This document shows positions 17,074-24,365 of a stretch of 64,000 nucleotides of DNA, piece after piece. Positions within the stretch are counted from its first letter, which is position 1. Each line of letters starts with the position of its first letter. The stretch comes from Gaiellasilicea sp963806955. Lineage in GTDB: Bacteria; Actinomycetota; Thermoleophilia; Gaiellales; Gaiellaceae. The position numbers and the translations under genes are program-made. A model generated the notes under the pieces. It was not told the origin of the DNA and ran no database searches. It worked only from the letters and a program-made list of their open reading frames with translations. The stretch covers positions 868,001-932,000 of the forward strand of contig CAWDZG010000002.1 in NCBI GenBank assembly GCA_963806955.1, given 5' to 3'.

Positions 17074-17080
17074 CGAGCCA

Positions 17081-17152
17081 GGTTCCGCCGGCGCAGGCGG
17101 ATCCGGGGCTATGGCGCCTCGCAACTCGATCCGGAGTTGCGGGCGCTTTTTT
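17081..17152 (+). promoter_or_regulatory. Candidate two-hairpin attenuator in the glnK-amtB leader
   Basis: Hairpin 1 pairs 17081-17089 with 17096-17104 (nine pairs, one mismatch) around a six-base loop GGCGCA. Hairpin 2 has GCAACTC (17121-17127) with GAGTTGC (17134-17140) around a six-base loop GATCCG. It is extended by GCGCC (17114-17118) with GGCGC (17142-17146) and followed by TTTTTT (17147-17152), so hairpin 2 is an intrinsic terminator placed before the gene. Two hexaloop hairpins, the second being the terminator, resemble ANTAR target RNAs; the loops lack the usual A at position 1. Confidence 0.6.
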
Positions 17153-17177
17153 CGTGGACCAACGGAGGGCAGACGGC

Positions 17178-17525
17178 ATGGTGAAGATCGAGGCGATCGT
17201 CGTGCGCGAGAAGGTCGAGGAGGTGATGGACGCCGTCACCGAGCGCACCGGGCACGTCGGCGTCACCGTGATCGAGGCGGTCGGTCACGGCCGCCAGCCC
17301 GGAATCACACACGAGTACCGCGGCCGCGTCTTCGAGTCGCGCTTCCTGCCGAAGGCGATGCTGATCTTCCTCGCCGACGGGGCGCTCGCCGACGAGATCG
17401 TCGAGACGATCGTCGAGACCGCCCGCACCGGCGCCGCCTCGGGCGACGGGATCGTGTGGACGACGCCGGTCTGGAACCTCGTCCACCACCGCACCGGCCG
17501 CGCCCTCGACGGGGTGGAGGCATGA
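17178..17525 (+). CDS. glnK: P-II family nitrogen regulatory protein (divergent)
   Basis: A 115-residue P-II protein that should gate the ammonium channel encoded next. It has MVKIEAIVVREKVEEVMDAV, then the T-loop region GHGRQPGITHEYRGRVFESR with the tyrosine that is modified in relatives, then FLPKAMLIF. The B-loop GAASGDGIVW departs from the usual GDGKIFV: the ATP-binding lysine is replaced by isoleucine. The C-terminus HHRTGRALDG keeps one arginine of the C-loop. I chose ATG at 17178 because GGAGGG lies eight bases upstream; reading further upstream would run through the attenuator. It overlaps amtB by ATGA. Confidence 0.88.
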   Translation: MVKIEAIVVREKVEEVMDAVTERTGHVGVTVIEAVGHGRQPGITHEYRGRVFESRFLPKAMLIFLADGALADEIVETIVETARTGAASGDGIVWTTPVWNLVHHRTGRALDGVEA

Positions 17526-18910
17526 GCAACCGCGATCTCGCCATCGCCGCCTCGACGATCTGGGTCGTCGTCGCAGCCGTGCTCGTGATGTTCATGCAGG
17601 CGGGCTTCGCTTTCCTCGAGGCCGGCCTGACGCGGATGAAGAACGTCGGCCACGTCGCGGCCAAGAACGTGCTCACGTTCGGGCTCGCCGCCGTCCTCTA
17701 CTACGTCGTCGGCTTCGGGCTCGCGTTCGGCGACGGCGGCAACGGCTTTGTCGGCGGCTCCGGCTTCTTCCCGTCGGCCGAGACGCTGCTCGCGATCGGG
17801 GCGGAGCCGTTCTCGTGGTTCTCGACGATCCCGGCGTCGGGCGCGTATCTCTTCCAGGTCGGCTTCGCGGGCGTCGCGCTGGCGATCGTCTGGGGCGCGA
17901 TGGCCGAGCGCACGAAGCTGTGGGTCTACTTCGCCTTCGGCGCCTGCTTCGTCCTGATCTACTCGGTCGTCTCCCACTGGGTCTGGCACCCGGACGGCTG
18001 GCTGTTCGCGCTCGGGATGCAGGATTTCGCCGGCTCGACCGTCGTCCACTACCAGGGCGCGCTCGCGGCGCTCGCCGGCGCGCTGCTGCTCGGCCCGCGG
18101 CTCGGCAAGTACGGCGCGGACGGGCGGCCGAACGCGATCCCGGGCCACAACATGGCCTACACGACCCTCGGCGTCCTGATCCTCTGGTTCGGCTGGTTCG
18201 GCTTCAACGCAGGCTCGACACTCGGGATCCAGAGCGGCGACAAGCTCGGGTACTTCGCCTACGTCGCGCTGACGACCAACGTCGCCGCGGCGGCGGGCGC
18301 GCTCGGCGGCATCCTCGTCTCCTGGCTCGTCGTCCGGAAGCCCGACCTCTCGATGCTCCTGAACGGCGTGATCGCCGCACTCGTGGCCGTGACGGCGGCG
18401 TGCGGGTTCGTGGCCCCGTGGGCCGCGATCGTGATCGGCTTCGTTGCGGGCGGGATCGCCGTGGGCGCGGTGCTCTGGATCGAGTCGATCGGGATCGACG
18501 ATCCGATCGGCGCGGTGGCGGTGCACGGGATCGCGGGAGTCTGGGGGACGCTCGCGACCGGGCTCTTCGCGCTCCCGGCGCTCGCATCGAATCTCGCCAC
18601 CGGCTCGGGCGGGCTCGTCTACACCGGCAGCTTCCATCAGCTCGGCGTGCAGGCCGTCGGGATTCTCGCCGTCGGCGCCTTCACGTTCTCGGCGTCGTTC
18701 GGAGCGCTCTGGGCGATGAAGCGCGTCGCCGGGATCCGCGTCTCAGCCGACGTGGAGCGCGCCGGGCTGGACGTCTCCGAGCACGGCATGTGGGGCTACC
18801 CCGAGTTCTACATCCCGGTGCCGGGCGGCTACGGCAGCGAGTCGCATGCCGCCGCGCTCTCACCGGGCATGCGCCATCAGGCGACGACGCCGGCGCTCGC
18901 GGAGGGCTAG
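17522..18910 (+). CDS. amtB: Ammonium transporter
   Basis: Membrane channel for ammonium/ammonia, 462 residues with about eleven helices. The first is STIWVVVAAVLVMFMQAGFAFLEAG, containing the family signature. Others include VLYYVVGFGLAFGDGGNGFVG, FAGSTVVHYQGALAALAGALLLG (the conserved D(F)AGGxVVH-like block), ILWFGWFGFNAGSTLG, and DDPIGAVAVHGIAGVWGTLATGLF with the pore histidine. The cytosolic tail is about 60 residues. It overlaps glnK by four bases, the classic glnK-amtB pair, and is expected to be controlled by the leader attenuator and by P-II binding. Confidence 0.97.
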   Translation: MSNRDLAIAASTIWVVVAAVLVMFMQAGFAFLEAGLTRMKNVGHVAAKNVLTFGLAAVLYYVVGFGLAFGDGGNGFVGGSGFFPSAETLLAIGAEPFSWFSTIPASGAYLFQVGFAGVALAIVWGAMAERTKLWVYFAFGACFVLIYSVVSHWVWHPDGWLFALGMQDFAGSTVVHYQGALAALAGALLLGPRLGKYGADGRPNAIPGHNMAYTTLGVLILWFGWFGFNAGSTLGIQSGDKLGYFAYVALTTNVAAAAGALGGILVSWLVVRKPDLSMLLNGVIAALVAVTAACGFVAPWAAIVIGFVAGGIAVGAVLWIESIGIDDPIGAVAVHGIAGVWGTLATGLFALPALASNLATGSGGLVYTGSFHQLGVQAVGILAVGAFTFSASFGALWAMKRVAGIRVSADVERAGLDVSEHGMWGYPEFYIPVPGGYGSESHAAALSPGMRHQATTPALAEG

Positions 18911-18917
18911 CCCGTTC

Positions 18918-18952
18918 CGGACATGTCCGGGGTCTGACCCCGGACATGTCCG
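18918..18952. repeat. 35-bp perfect palindrome with GGGGTCTGACCCC core
   Basis: Seventeen-base arms (CGGACATGTCCGGGGTC and its complement) surround a single central T, directly after amtB and before the convergent SIMPL gene. The GGGGTCTGACCCC core is repeated twice at 41898-41969. It may serve as a bidirectional terminator, but its recurrence suggests a REP-type element. Confidence 0.75.
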
Positions 18953-18965
18953 TTTCGAGCGGTTG

Positions 18966-19661
18966 CTACGAGGCGCCGAAGGTGACAGTCACGCTTGCCG
19001 TCACCTGCTGGGTGCCGGGCTCGACCGGGGTCGCGCTGTTCTCCATCGCCTTGTCGGCGGCGAATGGGAGCGGCGTCGGCGCGCCGCCACCCTCGACGAT
19101 CGCGGTGACGCGGCCGAGCGAGAGGCCGGAGGCGCTCGCGAGGGCCTGTGCGCTCGCGCGGGCGTTCTCGACTGCCGCCTTCAGCGCCTGCCGGTACTGC
19201 GCGCTCTGGTCGCCGGCCGAGAGCGACGGGCCGTAGACCTGGTTCGCACCCGCGTCGACCGCCGCGTCGATCAGCCCGCCGGCCTTCGAGACGTTCTTGA
19301 TCGTCGCCGAGACCGTGTTGGTGGCGACGAAGCCCTGCACCTCGTTCTGCTCGCCGTAGCGGGGCGAGAGCGAGACGGACTGCGTCTTCACGTCGGTACC
19401 GCCACCGGCCTTGACGGCGGCGATCACCTTGCGCATCTCGGCCGCGTTCGCGGCCAGCGCGGCGCGCGCGGTCGGCGCCTGGCTCTCGACGCCGAACGAG
19501 AGCTCGGCGCGGTCAGGGACGATCGCGACCGACGCCACGCCCTGAACGGTGATGCCGCCCGCCTCGGCAGCAGCACTCGACGCCGTGCCGGGGAGCGACA
19601 CGGCACCGAGTGCGGCGGCGACGAGGAGCAGGCCTGTGATGGGGAGAATTCGCTTTTTCAT
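18966..19661 (-). CDS. SIMPL-domain (DUF541) exported protein
   Basis: A 231-residue protein starting MKKRILPITGLLLVAAALGA, a signal peptide likely cleaved after the TASSAAAEA region. The mature part is a SIMPL domain: GITVQGVASVAIVPDRAELSFGVESQ, VKTQSVSLSPRYGEQNEVQGF, NTVSATIKNVSKAGGLIDAAV and a C-terminal VTASVTVTFGAS. The family is periplasmic or surface-exposed, of unclear biochemical role. It lies 30 bases after argH on the same strand and could be co-transcribed, though no functional link to arginine is known. Confidence 0.9.
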   Translation of the reverse strand: MKKRILPITGLLLVAAALGAVSLPGTASSAAAEAGGITVQGVASVAIVPDRAELSFGVESQAPTARAALAANAAEMRKVIAAVKAGGGTDVKTQSVSLSPRYGEQNEVQGFVATNTVSATIKNVSKAGGLIDAAVDAGANQVYGPSLSAGDQSAQYRQALKAAVENARASAQALASASGLSLGRVTAIVEGGGAPTPLPFAADKAMENSATPVEPGTQQVTASVTVTFGAS

Positions 19662-19691
19662 ACCGTGGATACGCCGCCGGAGCGCAGCGCG

Positions 19692-20918
19692 TCACACGGA
19701 GGAGAGGCGAACGCGCGCGGCGGCGATGGCCTCCCGCACTCCGGCGGGCCCTGGAGCTTCGCGCGGGCCGGCGGCGGGAGGGGAGAAGCTGCCGTCGCGC
19801 ACCGACGCCGCGACCCGCTCGTGGGCGTCGCGAAACGGAACGCCCTGCCGCACGAGCTCCTCGGCGGCATCCGTCGCGAGCAGCAACGGGTCGTCTGCCG
19901 CCGCGGCCAGGCGCTCTCGATCGAGCTCGAGGCTGCCCACGAGGGCGGCGAGCGCACCGAGCGCGCCCTCGAGGTCGGCCCGGGCCGCGAAGACGGACGG
20001 CTTGTCCTCCTGCAGGTCCCGGTCGTAGGCGAGCGGCAGCCCCTTGATCGTCGCGAGCAGGCCGGTCAGGCGGCCGATCGCGGTGCCGGCCTTGCCGCGC
20101 GCGAGCTCGGCGACGTCCGGGTTCAGCTTCTGGGGCATCATCGACGAGCCGGTGGCGGCATCTTCGCCCAGCCGGGCGAAGCCGAACTCCGCCGTCGTCC
20201 AGAGCACGACCTCCTCGCCGATCCGGGAGAGGTGGACGAAGCTCACGGCGACCGCGTAGAGATAGTCGAGCGCGAAGTCGCGGTCGGCGACGGCGTCGAG
20301 CGAGTTGCGCAGCTGCAGCTCCGGCGCGGGCAGCGGCAGCGTCGACCCCGCGAGCGCGCCGGCGCCCAGCGGGCTCGGCGCGGCGGCGTCCGCTGCCGCG
20401 GCGAAGCGCGTCAGGTCGCGTTCGAGCATCTCGACCCAGGCGAGCAGATGGTGGCCGACGGTGACGGGCTGCGCCCGCTGCAGGTGGGTGTAGCCGGGCA
20501 TCGGCGTCTCCGCGTCCGCCTCGGCCCGGTCGAGCACGACGCCCGCGAGCTCCGCGATCCCCGTGCGAGCCTCGACGCACGCAGCGGCGACGTAGAGCCG
20601 GAACGCGGCAGCGACCTGATCGTTGCGCGAGCGTCCCGCGTGGATCTTGCGGCCCACGTCCCCGAGCAGCCGCTCGAGGGCGGAGTGGACGTCCTCGTCG
20701 TCGGGACGTAGTTGCTCGGAGCAACGTGCCAGCTCGAGCAGGCGCGCCTCGGCCTCGGCGAGCTCGGCGTCGTCCAGGATCCCGGCCGCATGGAGTCGCC
20801 GTGCGTGCTGTGCCGTCGCCTCGCAGTCGTACGGCAGCAGCTCGGCGTCGTCGGCCCGCAGAAACGCCGCGACGCGCGGGTCGAGCGGGCGCCCGACCCG
20901 GCCCGACCAGAGCGTCAT
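19692..20918 (-). CDS. argH: Argininosuccinate lyase
   Basis: Splits argininosuccinate into arginine and fumarate, the last step of arginine synthesis. The 408-residue product shows EDVHSALERLLGD, HAGRSRNDQVAAAFRLY, MPGYTHLQRAQPVTVGHHLLAW and the fumarase-superfamily signature GSSMMPQKLNPDVAELARGK. It is somewhat shorter than the usual 450-470 residues, mainly at the N-terminus, which starts MTLWSGRVGRPLDPRVAAF. The start ATG overlaps the argG stop (ATGA). Confidence 0.96.
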   Translation of the reverse strand: MTLWSGRVGRPLDPRVAAFLRADDAELLPYDCEATAQHARRLHAAGILDDAELAEAEARLLELARCSEQLRPDDEDVHSALERLLGDVGRKIHAGRSRNDQVAAAFRLYVAAACVEARTGIAELAGVVLDRAEADAETPMPGYTHLQRAQPVTVGHHLLAWVEMLERDLTRFAAAADAAAPSPLGAGALAGSTLPLPAPELQLRNSLDAVADRDFALDYLYAVAVSFVHLSRIGEEVVLWTTAEFGFARLGEDAATGSSMMPQKLNPDVAELARGKAGTAIGRLTGLLATIKGLPLAYDRDLQEDKPSVFAARADLEGALGALAALVGSLELDRERLAAAADDPLLLATDAAEELVRQGVPFRDAHERVAASVRDGSFSPPAAGPREAPGPAGVREAIAAARVRLSSV

Positions 20919-22123
20919 GCCTCGGTCTTGGCCCGCGCGCGGGCCGCCGCAAGCTCGAGCTCGAGGGAGGCGATCTTGATGAAGCCCTCGGCCGCGTGGT
21001 GCGGGAACGTCTCGCCGGCGCCGTAGGACGCGAGCTGCTCGGCGTAGAGCATGTTCGGGGAGCGGCGCCCGGTCACGACCGCCGCGTTCGGCCGCAGCTC
21101 GACGCGCACCTCGCCGTCGAGCAGCTCCTGCGTCTTGTCGACGAAGGCGTCGATCGCCTCTCGGGCCGGGCTGAACCAGAGGCCCTCGTAGACGAGCTCC
21201 GTCCAGCGCTGCTCGAGGCCGCGCTTGAGCCGTGCCTCGTCCTTGGTCAGCACGACGTCCTCGAGCGCGGAGTGCGCCGCGATCAGGACGAGCGCCGCGG
21301 GCGCCTCGTAGACCTCGCGGCTCTTGATCCCGACCGCCCGGTTCTCGATCATGTCGATCCGGCCTACGCCGTACGCGCCGGCGAGCGCGTTCAGCTGCGC
21401 GACGAGCTCCGCGAGCGGCAGCTCCTCACCGCCGAGCGAGACGGGAACGCCTGCCTCGAAGCCGATCGTCACCGAGCACGGCTCGAGCGCCGCCGACGGC
21501 TCCGACGTGAGCGCATAGGGCTCCTGCGGCGGCGCCGCCCACGGATCCTCGAGCACGCCGGCCTCGATCGCGCGGCCGAAGAGGTTCTCGTCGATCGAGA
21601 AGGGCGACGCCTGCGTCGCCTGCACCGGGATCCCCTTGGCGAGCGCGTACTCGATCTCCTCGTCGCGCGTCCAGATCCGGTCGCGCAGCGGCGCGATCAC
21701 CCGCAAGCCCGGGTCGACCGCCTTGAAGGCGAGCTCGAAGCGGAGCTGGTCGTTCCCCTTGCCGGTGCAGCCGTGGACGACGGCCTCGGCTCCGAGCTCG
21801 ACGGCGAGCTCGGCCACCGCCTGCGCGATCACCGGGCGCGAGAGCGCCGAGACGAGCGGATACTTCCCTTCGTAGAGCGCGTTCGCCTTGATCGCGCGGG
21901 CGCACTGCTCCTCGGCGAAGGCGGCCTTGCGGTCGACGAGCACGACGTCGTCCGCCCCGGCGGCGCGAGCCCGCTCGATCGACGCCTCGAGGTCGAATTC
22001 CTGCCCGACGTCGACGAGGACGGCGACGACCTCGTCGAAGCCGTACCAGTCCTCCTTCAGCCAGCTGACGATGCAGCTCGTGTCGAGACCGCCCGAGAAG
22101 GCGACCACTGCGATGCGTCCCAT
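20915..22123 (-). CDS. argG: Argininosuccinate synthase
   Basis: Joins citrulline and aspartate using ATP. The 402-residue product starts MGRIAVVAFSGGLDTSCIVSWL, the ATP-pyrophosphatase loop. It continues with VDVGQEFDLEASIERA, VHGCTGKGNDQLRFE, TQASPFSIDENLFGRAIE and YGVGRIDMIENRAVGIKSRE. No frameshift is present. The start ATG at 22123 is six bases after a CATAAT -10 box, and two ArgR-like boxes cover that promoter. It forms an overlapping pair with argH. Confidence 0.97.
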   Translation of the reverse strand: MGRIAVVAFSGGLDTSCIVSWLKEDWYGFDEVVAVLVDVGQEFDLEASIERARAAGADDVVLVDRKAAFAEEQCARAIKANALYEGKYPLVSALSRPVIAQAVAELAVELGAEAVVHGCTGKGNDQLRFELAFKAVDPGLRVIAPLRDRIWTRDEEIEYALAKGIPVQATQASPFSIDENLFGRAIEAGVLEDPWAAPPQEPYALTSEPSAALEPCSVTIGFEAGVPVSLGGEELPLAELVAQLNALAGAYGVGRIDMIENRAVGIKSREVYEAPAALVLIAAHSALEDVVLTKDEARLKRGLEQRWTELVYEGLWFSPAREAIDAFVDKTQELLDGEVRVELRPNAAVVTGRRSPNMLYAEQLASYGAGETFPHHAAEGFIKIASLELELAAARARAKTEA

Positions 22124-22124
22124 C

Positions 22125-22157
22125 TGCGTATTATGCACACGATCTGCATTACTCGCA
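22125..22157. promoter_or_regulatory. Paired ArgR-like operator
   Basis: TGCGTATTATGCA at 22125-22137 and TGCATTACTCGCA at 22145-22157 are near-identical 13-mers in inverted orientation (11 of 13 bases match), with centres 20 bp apart, about two helical turns. They cover the argG promoter and lie beside the divergent rhodanese promoter. The spacing and AT-rich centre match paired ARG boxes bound by hexameric ArgR. No argR gene is in the window. Confidence 0.6.
22130..22135 (-). promoter_or_regulatory. -10 box of argG
   Basis: CATAAT on the minus strand, then ACGCAG and the ATG at 22123: leaderless spacing. It is embedded in the right-hand ArgR-like box, so bound repressor would cover it. Confidence 0.55.
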
Positions 22158-22162
22158 ACGGG

Positions 22163-22168
22163 TAGGCT
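22163..22168 (+). promoter_or_regulatory. -10 box of the rhodanese gene
   Basis: TAGGCT followed by GCGTCC and the GTG start at 22175: leaderless spacing of six bases. It is only six bases from the ArgR-like operator. Confidence 0.55.
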
Positions 22169-22174
22169 GCGTCC

Positions 22175-22864
22175 GTGCCCGTTCGGCTCGTCGACTGCCG
22201 CCCACGCGAGGCGTACCTCGCCGGCCACCTGCCCGGGGCCGCGCACGCCGATCCGGAGCGCGACCTGACCGGGACCGACGGCGGCGGTCGCCATCCGCTC
22301 CCCACCGCCGCAGCGTTCTCCTCGTGGGCCTCGGCCGCCGGGATCGGGCCTGGCACGCTCGTCGTCGGCTACGACGAGCACACGGGCTGGGCGGCACGGC
22401 TGTGGTGGCTGCTGCGCCACTTCGGCCACGAAGACGCCGGCACGATCCCGTTCTCGGGCTGGCGCGGGCCGCTCGGCGCGGGCGTCGAGGAGATCGAGCC
22501 CGCCGAGTTCACCGCCAGGCCGCGCACCGGCGACACCGCCGATGCGTCCGAGTTGCTCGCACGGCTCGCCGACGATCGCCTCACGCTCGTCGACGCTCGG
22601 GCGCCCGAGCGCTGGCGCGGCGAGACCGAGCCGATCGACCCGGTCGCAGGGCGGATCCCGGGCGCCCGCAACCGCTACTTCCTCGACGACTCGCCGCTGC
22701 CGGCGGAGCTGCGCGACGCAGAGGAGCTCGTCGTCTACTGCGGCTCGGGGGTGACCGCGTGCGCCGTTCTGCACGAGCTCCACCTGGCCGGGCGCGGCGA
22801 TGCGCGGCTCTACCCCGGCTCGTTCAGCGAGTGGTACGCGCTCGGGCCGGTCGAACGGGACTAG
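22175..22864 (+). CDS. Two-domain rhodanese (thiosulfate/3-mercaptopyruvate sulfurtransferase)
   Basis: About 229 residues with two rhodanese folds. The N-terminal domain, inactive-type, starts VRLVDCRPREAYLAGHLPGA with the CH2A-like motif. The C-terminal domain has LTLVDARAPERWRGE, GRIPGARNRYFLDD and the catalytic loop VVYCGSGVTACAVLHEL, with the active cysteine near residue 190. The enzyme moves sulfane sulfur from thiosulfate or mercaptopyruvate to an acceptor. It is divergent from argG. Its TAG stop shares CTAG with the stop of the convergent DUF2199 gene. Confidence 0.93.
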   Translation: MPVRLVDCRPREAYLAGHLPGAAHADPERDLTGTDGGGRHPLPTAAAFSSWASAAGIGPGTLVVGYDEHTGWAARLWWLLRHFGHEDAGTIPFSGWRGPLGAGVEEIEPAEFTARPRTGDTADASELLARLADDRLTLVDARAPERWRGETEPIDPVAGRIPGARNRYFLDDSPLPAELRDAEELVVYCGSGVTACAVLHELHLAGRGDARLYPGSFSEWYALGPVERD

Positions 22865-23361
22865 CCGACCGTCGCCGCGAGCTGGTGCGCCCGGTGGGAG
22901 GAGATCCCTCCGCGCTGTGCGCGGACGAGCTCGTGGTCGCCCTCGTCGAGCTCGACGAGCGGGAGCAGCTGCACGTCCCGGAGCTGGATCCGGACGGGTA
23001 GGCCCTCCGTGAACGCGTACGGGCTCAGCTCGTTCGCGAGCGTGCCCGGGAAGGGGTCGCTGCGCCAGCCCTCCTCGTCGTGCCACAGCTCGCCGAGCTG
23101 CGCGAAGTGCGACGGGTCGACCTCGACCCAGGTCCCGTAGCCGAAGTAGCCGTCCTCGCCGGCCACCGGCAGCTCGAGCAGGGCCCGCACGAAGAAGCGC
23201 TCGCGCTCGCCGGTGCGCAGGGTCGCCCAGTCGTCACCGACCAGTGTGCGCTCGTCGCGCTCCTGCTCGTCGAGGAGGAAGATCGGCTGCGGCAACCCCA
23301 TGCGGATGTCCCGCGTCTCACCCGCGTGCGTCTCGCCGCAGACGGCGCAGGCGAAGCCCAC
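22861..23361 (-). CDS. DUF2199 domain protein
   Basis: A 166-residue cytosolic protein of unknown function. The N-terminus VGFACAVCGETHAGETRDIRM has a C-x2-C pair likely to bind zinc. It continues with LVGDDWATLRTGERERFFVRALLELPV, GYGTWVEVDPSHFAQLGELW and a C-terminal LRDVQLLPLVELDEGDHELV. The start GTG at 23361 overlaps the HNH gene's TAG stop by one base, so it is last in the CARDB-DUF4446-HNH-DUF2199 run. The stop codon is shared through CTAG with the rhodanese gene. Confidence 0.85.
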   Translation of the reverse strand: MGFACAVCGETHAGETRDIRMGLPQPIFLLDEQERDERTLVGDDWATLRTGERERFFVRALLELPVAGEDGYFGYGTWVEVDPSHFAQLGELWHDEEGWRSDPFPGTLANELSPYAFTEGLPVRIQLRDVQLLPLVELDEGDHELVRAQRGGISSHRAHQLAATVG

Positions 23362-23876
23362 TAGGCCGCGGCCGTCGAGGTGCCGGGGAGGTACTGCTGC
23401 CAGACCGTCGGGATCGTCGGCGTCGCGAGGTGGATGAACAGCACCGGCGCGGGCGGCCGCGGCGGGCGCTGCAGGTGCAGGCCGGAATCCTCCAGCAGGC
23501 GGTCGCCCTTGCGCAGGTTGCACGGACCGCAGGCGGTGACGACGTTCTCCCAGATCGACTCGCCGCCCTTCGAGCGGGGGACGACGTGGTCGAGCGTCAG
23601 GCGGCTGCTGGCCGTTCCGCAGTAGACACACCGCCAGCCGTCCCGGGCGAAGAGCGCCCGTCGCGAGATCTTGCGCTGGATCGCCCGGGGCACCCGGACG
23701 TACTGGACGAGCCGGATCACGTGCGGCCAGACGTAGGTGTCCGTGGCCGAGCGGAGGCCCTTCGGGAGGCTCTCGAGCACCTCGGCCTTCCCCTTCCAGA
23801 CGAGCACGTGCGCGCGCCGCACCGAGCAGACGTTCAGCGGCTCGTAGCTTGCATTCAGGACGAGGACCTGTTGCAA
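23361..23876 (-). CDS. HNH endonuclease-domain protein
   Basis: 171 residues from a TTG start (LQQVLVLNASYEPLNV). The N-terminal part is typical of the widespread actinobacterial HNH family, with RRAHVLVWKGKAEVLES. The nuclease core is FARDGWRCVYCGTASSRLTLDHVVPRSKGG, then ENVVTACGPCNLRKGDR, with two C-x2-C zinc pairs and the DH catalytic pair. The family is common and single-copy in actinobacteria and its role is not established; no restriction or phage gene is nearby. Confidence 0.9.
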   Translation of the reverse strand: MQQVLVLNASYEPLNVCSVRRAHVLVWKGKAEVLESLPKGLRSATDTYVWPHVIRLVQYVRVPRAIQRKISRRALFARDGWRCVYCGTASSRLTLDHVVPRSKGGESIWENVVTACGPCNLRKGDRLLEDSGLHLQRPPRPPAPVLFIHLATPTIPTVWQQYLPGTSTAAA

Positions 23877-23894
23877 CGTCCGTAAAGCGTAGCG

Positions 23895-24365
23895 CTACCG
23901 GGACATGGCGCGTTCTACGGCTTCGAGCTCCTCGGGTGAGAGGGCGATCGGGGCCTCGCCGCGGTCGACCTCCTTCACGTAGAGCCTCGCGTAGTCGCGG
24001 CCCTGGATCGCAGTGACGACGGTGCCGGTGCGGTTCGAGTCGAGGAAGGCAAACGACGCGGACTGGTGGCCGCCGGTGCCGGCGTACGCGTCGTAGCGGA
24101 CGACCGCGGTGTTCGTGAGCGTGCCGTCGACGCGGCGGTCGACGCGGGAGAGACCGGCCGCGATCTCGTCCACGGCGCGGTGGAGATCGTCGATGCGCCC
24201 CTGCAGCGATACGGCGAAGTCGACGAGGTCGGACCGGCCGCCGCCGAGCAGCATCCGCTGCGCCGCCCGAAGCCGCCGGATGCGCACCCAGAGCCAGAAG
24301 CAGGCGCCGAGCGCGACTGTCGCTGCCGCCGCGGCGGCGATGGAGACGATCAACTCGGTTGCCAT
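23895..24365 (-). CDS. DUF4446 family membrane-anchored protein
   Basis: A 156-residue protein with one N-terminal membrane helix (LIVSIAAAAAATVALGACFWLW) followed by basic residues. A heptad-rich stretch (SLQGRIDDLHRAVDEIAAGL) and the DUF4446 core come next (VVRYDAYAGTGGHQSASFAFLD, NRTGTVVTAIQGRDYARLYVKEV). No catalytic motif is seen. Its ATG directly abuts the TAG stop of the CARDB gene, showing one transcript. Relatives are often encoded near ParB/chromosome genes; that context is absent here. Confidence 0.88.
   Translation of the reverse strand: MATELIVSIAAAAAATVALGACFWLWVRIRRLRAAQRMLLGGGRSDLVDFAVSLQGRIDDLHRAVDEIAAGLSRVDRRVDGTLTNTAVVRYDAYAGTGGHQSASFAFLDSNRTGTVVTAIQGRDYARLYVKEVDRGEAPIALSPEELEAVERAMSR

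Noticed and set aside
16998..17525. A longer P-II protein starting at 16998
   Set aside because: The extra N-terminus would be encoded by the promoter and terminator hairpins; the ATG at 17178 has a good ribosome site and the family's normal beginning.
23361..23876. Restriction or anti-phage system around the HNH gene
   Set aside because: The HNH protein belongs to a widespread single-copy actinobacterial family and none of its neighbours is a methylase, helicase or known defence gene.
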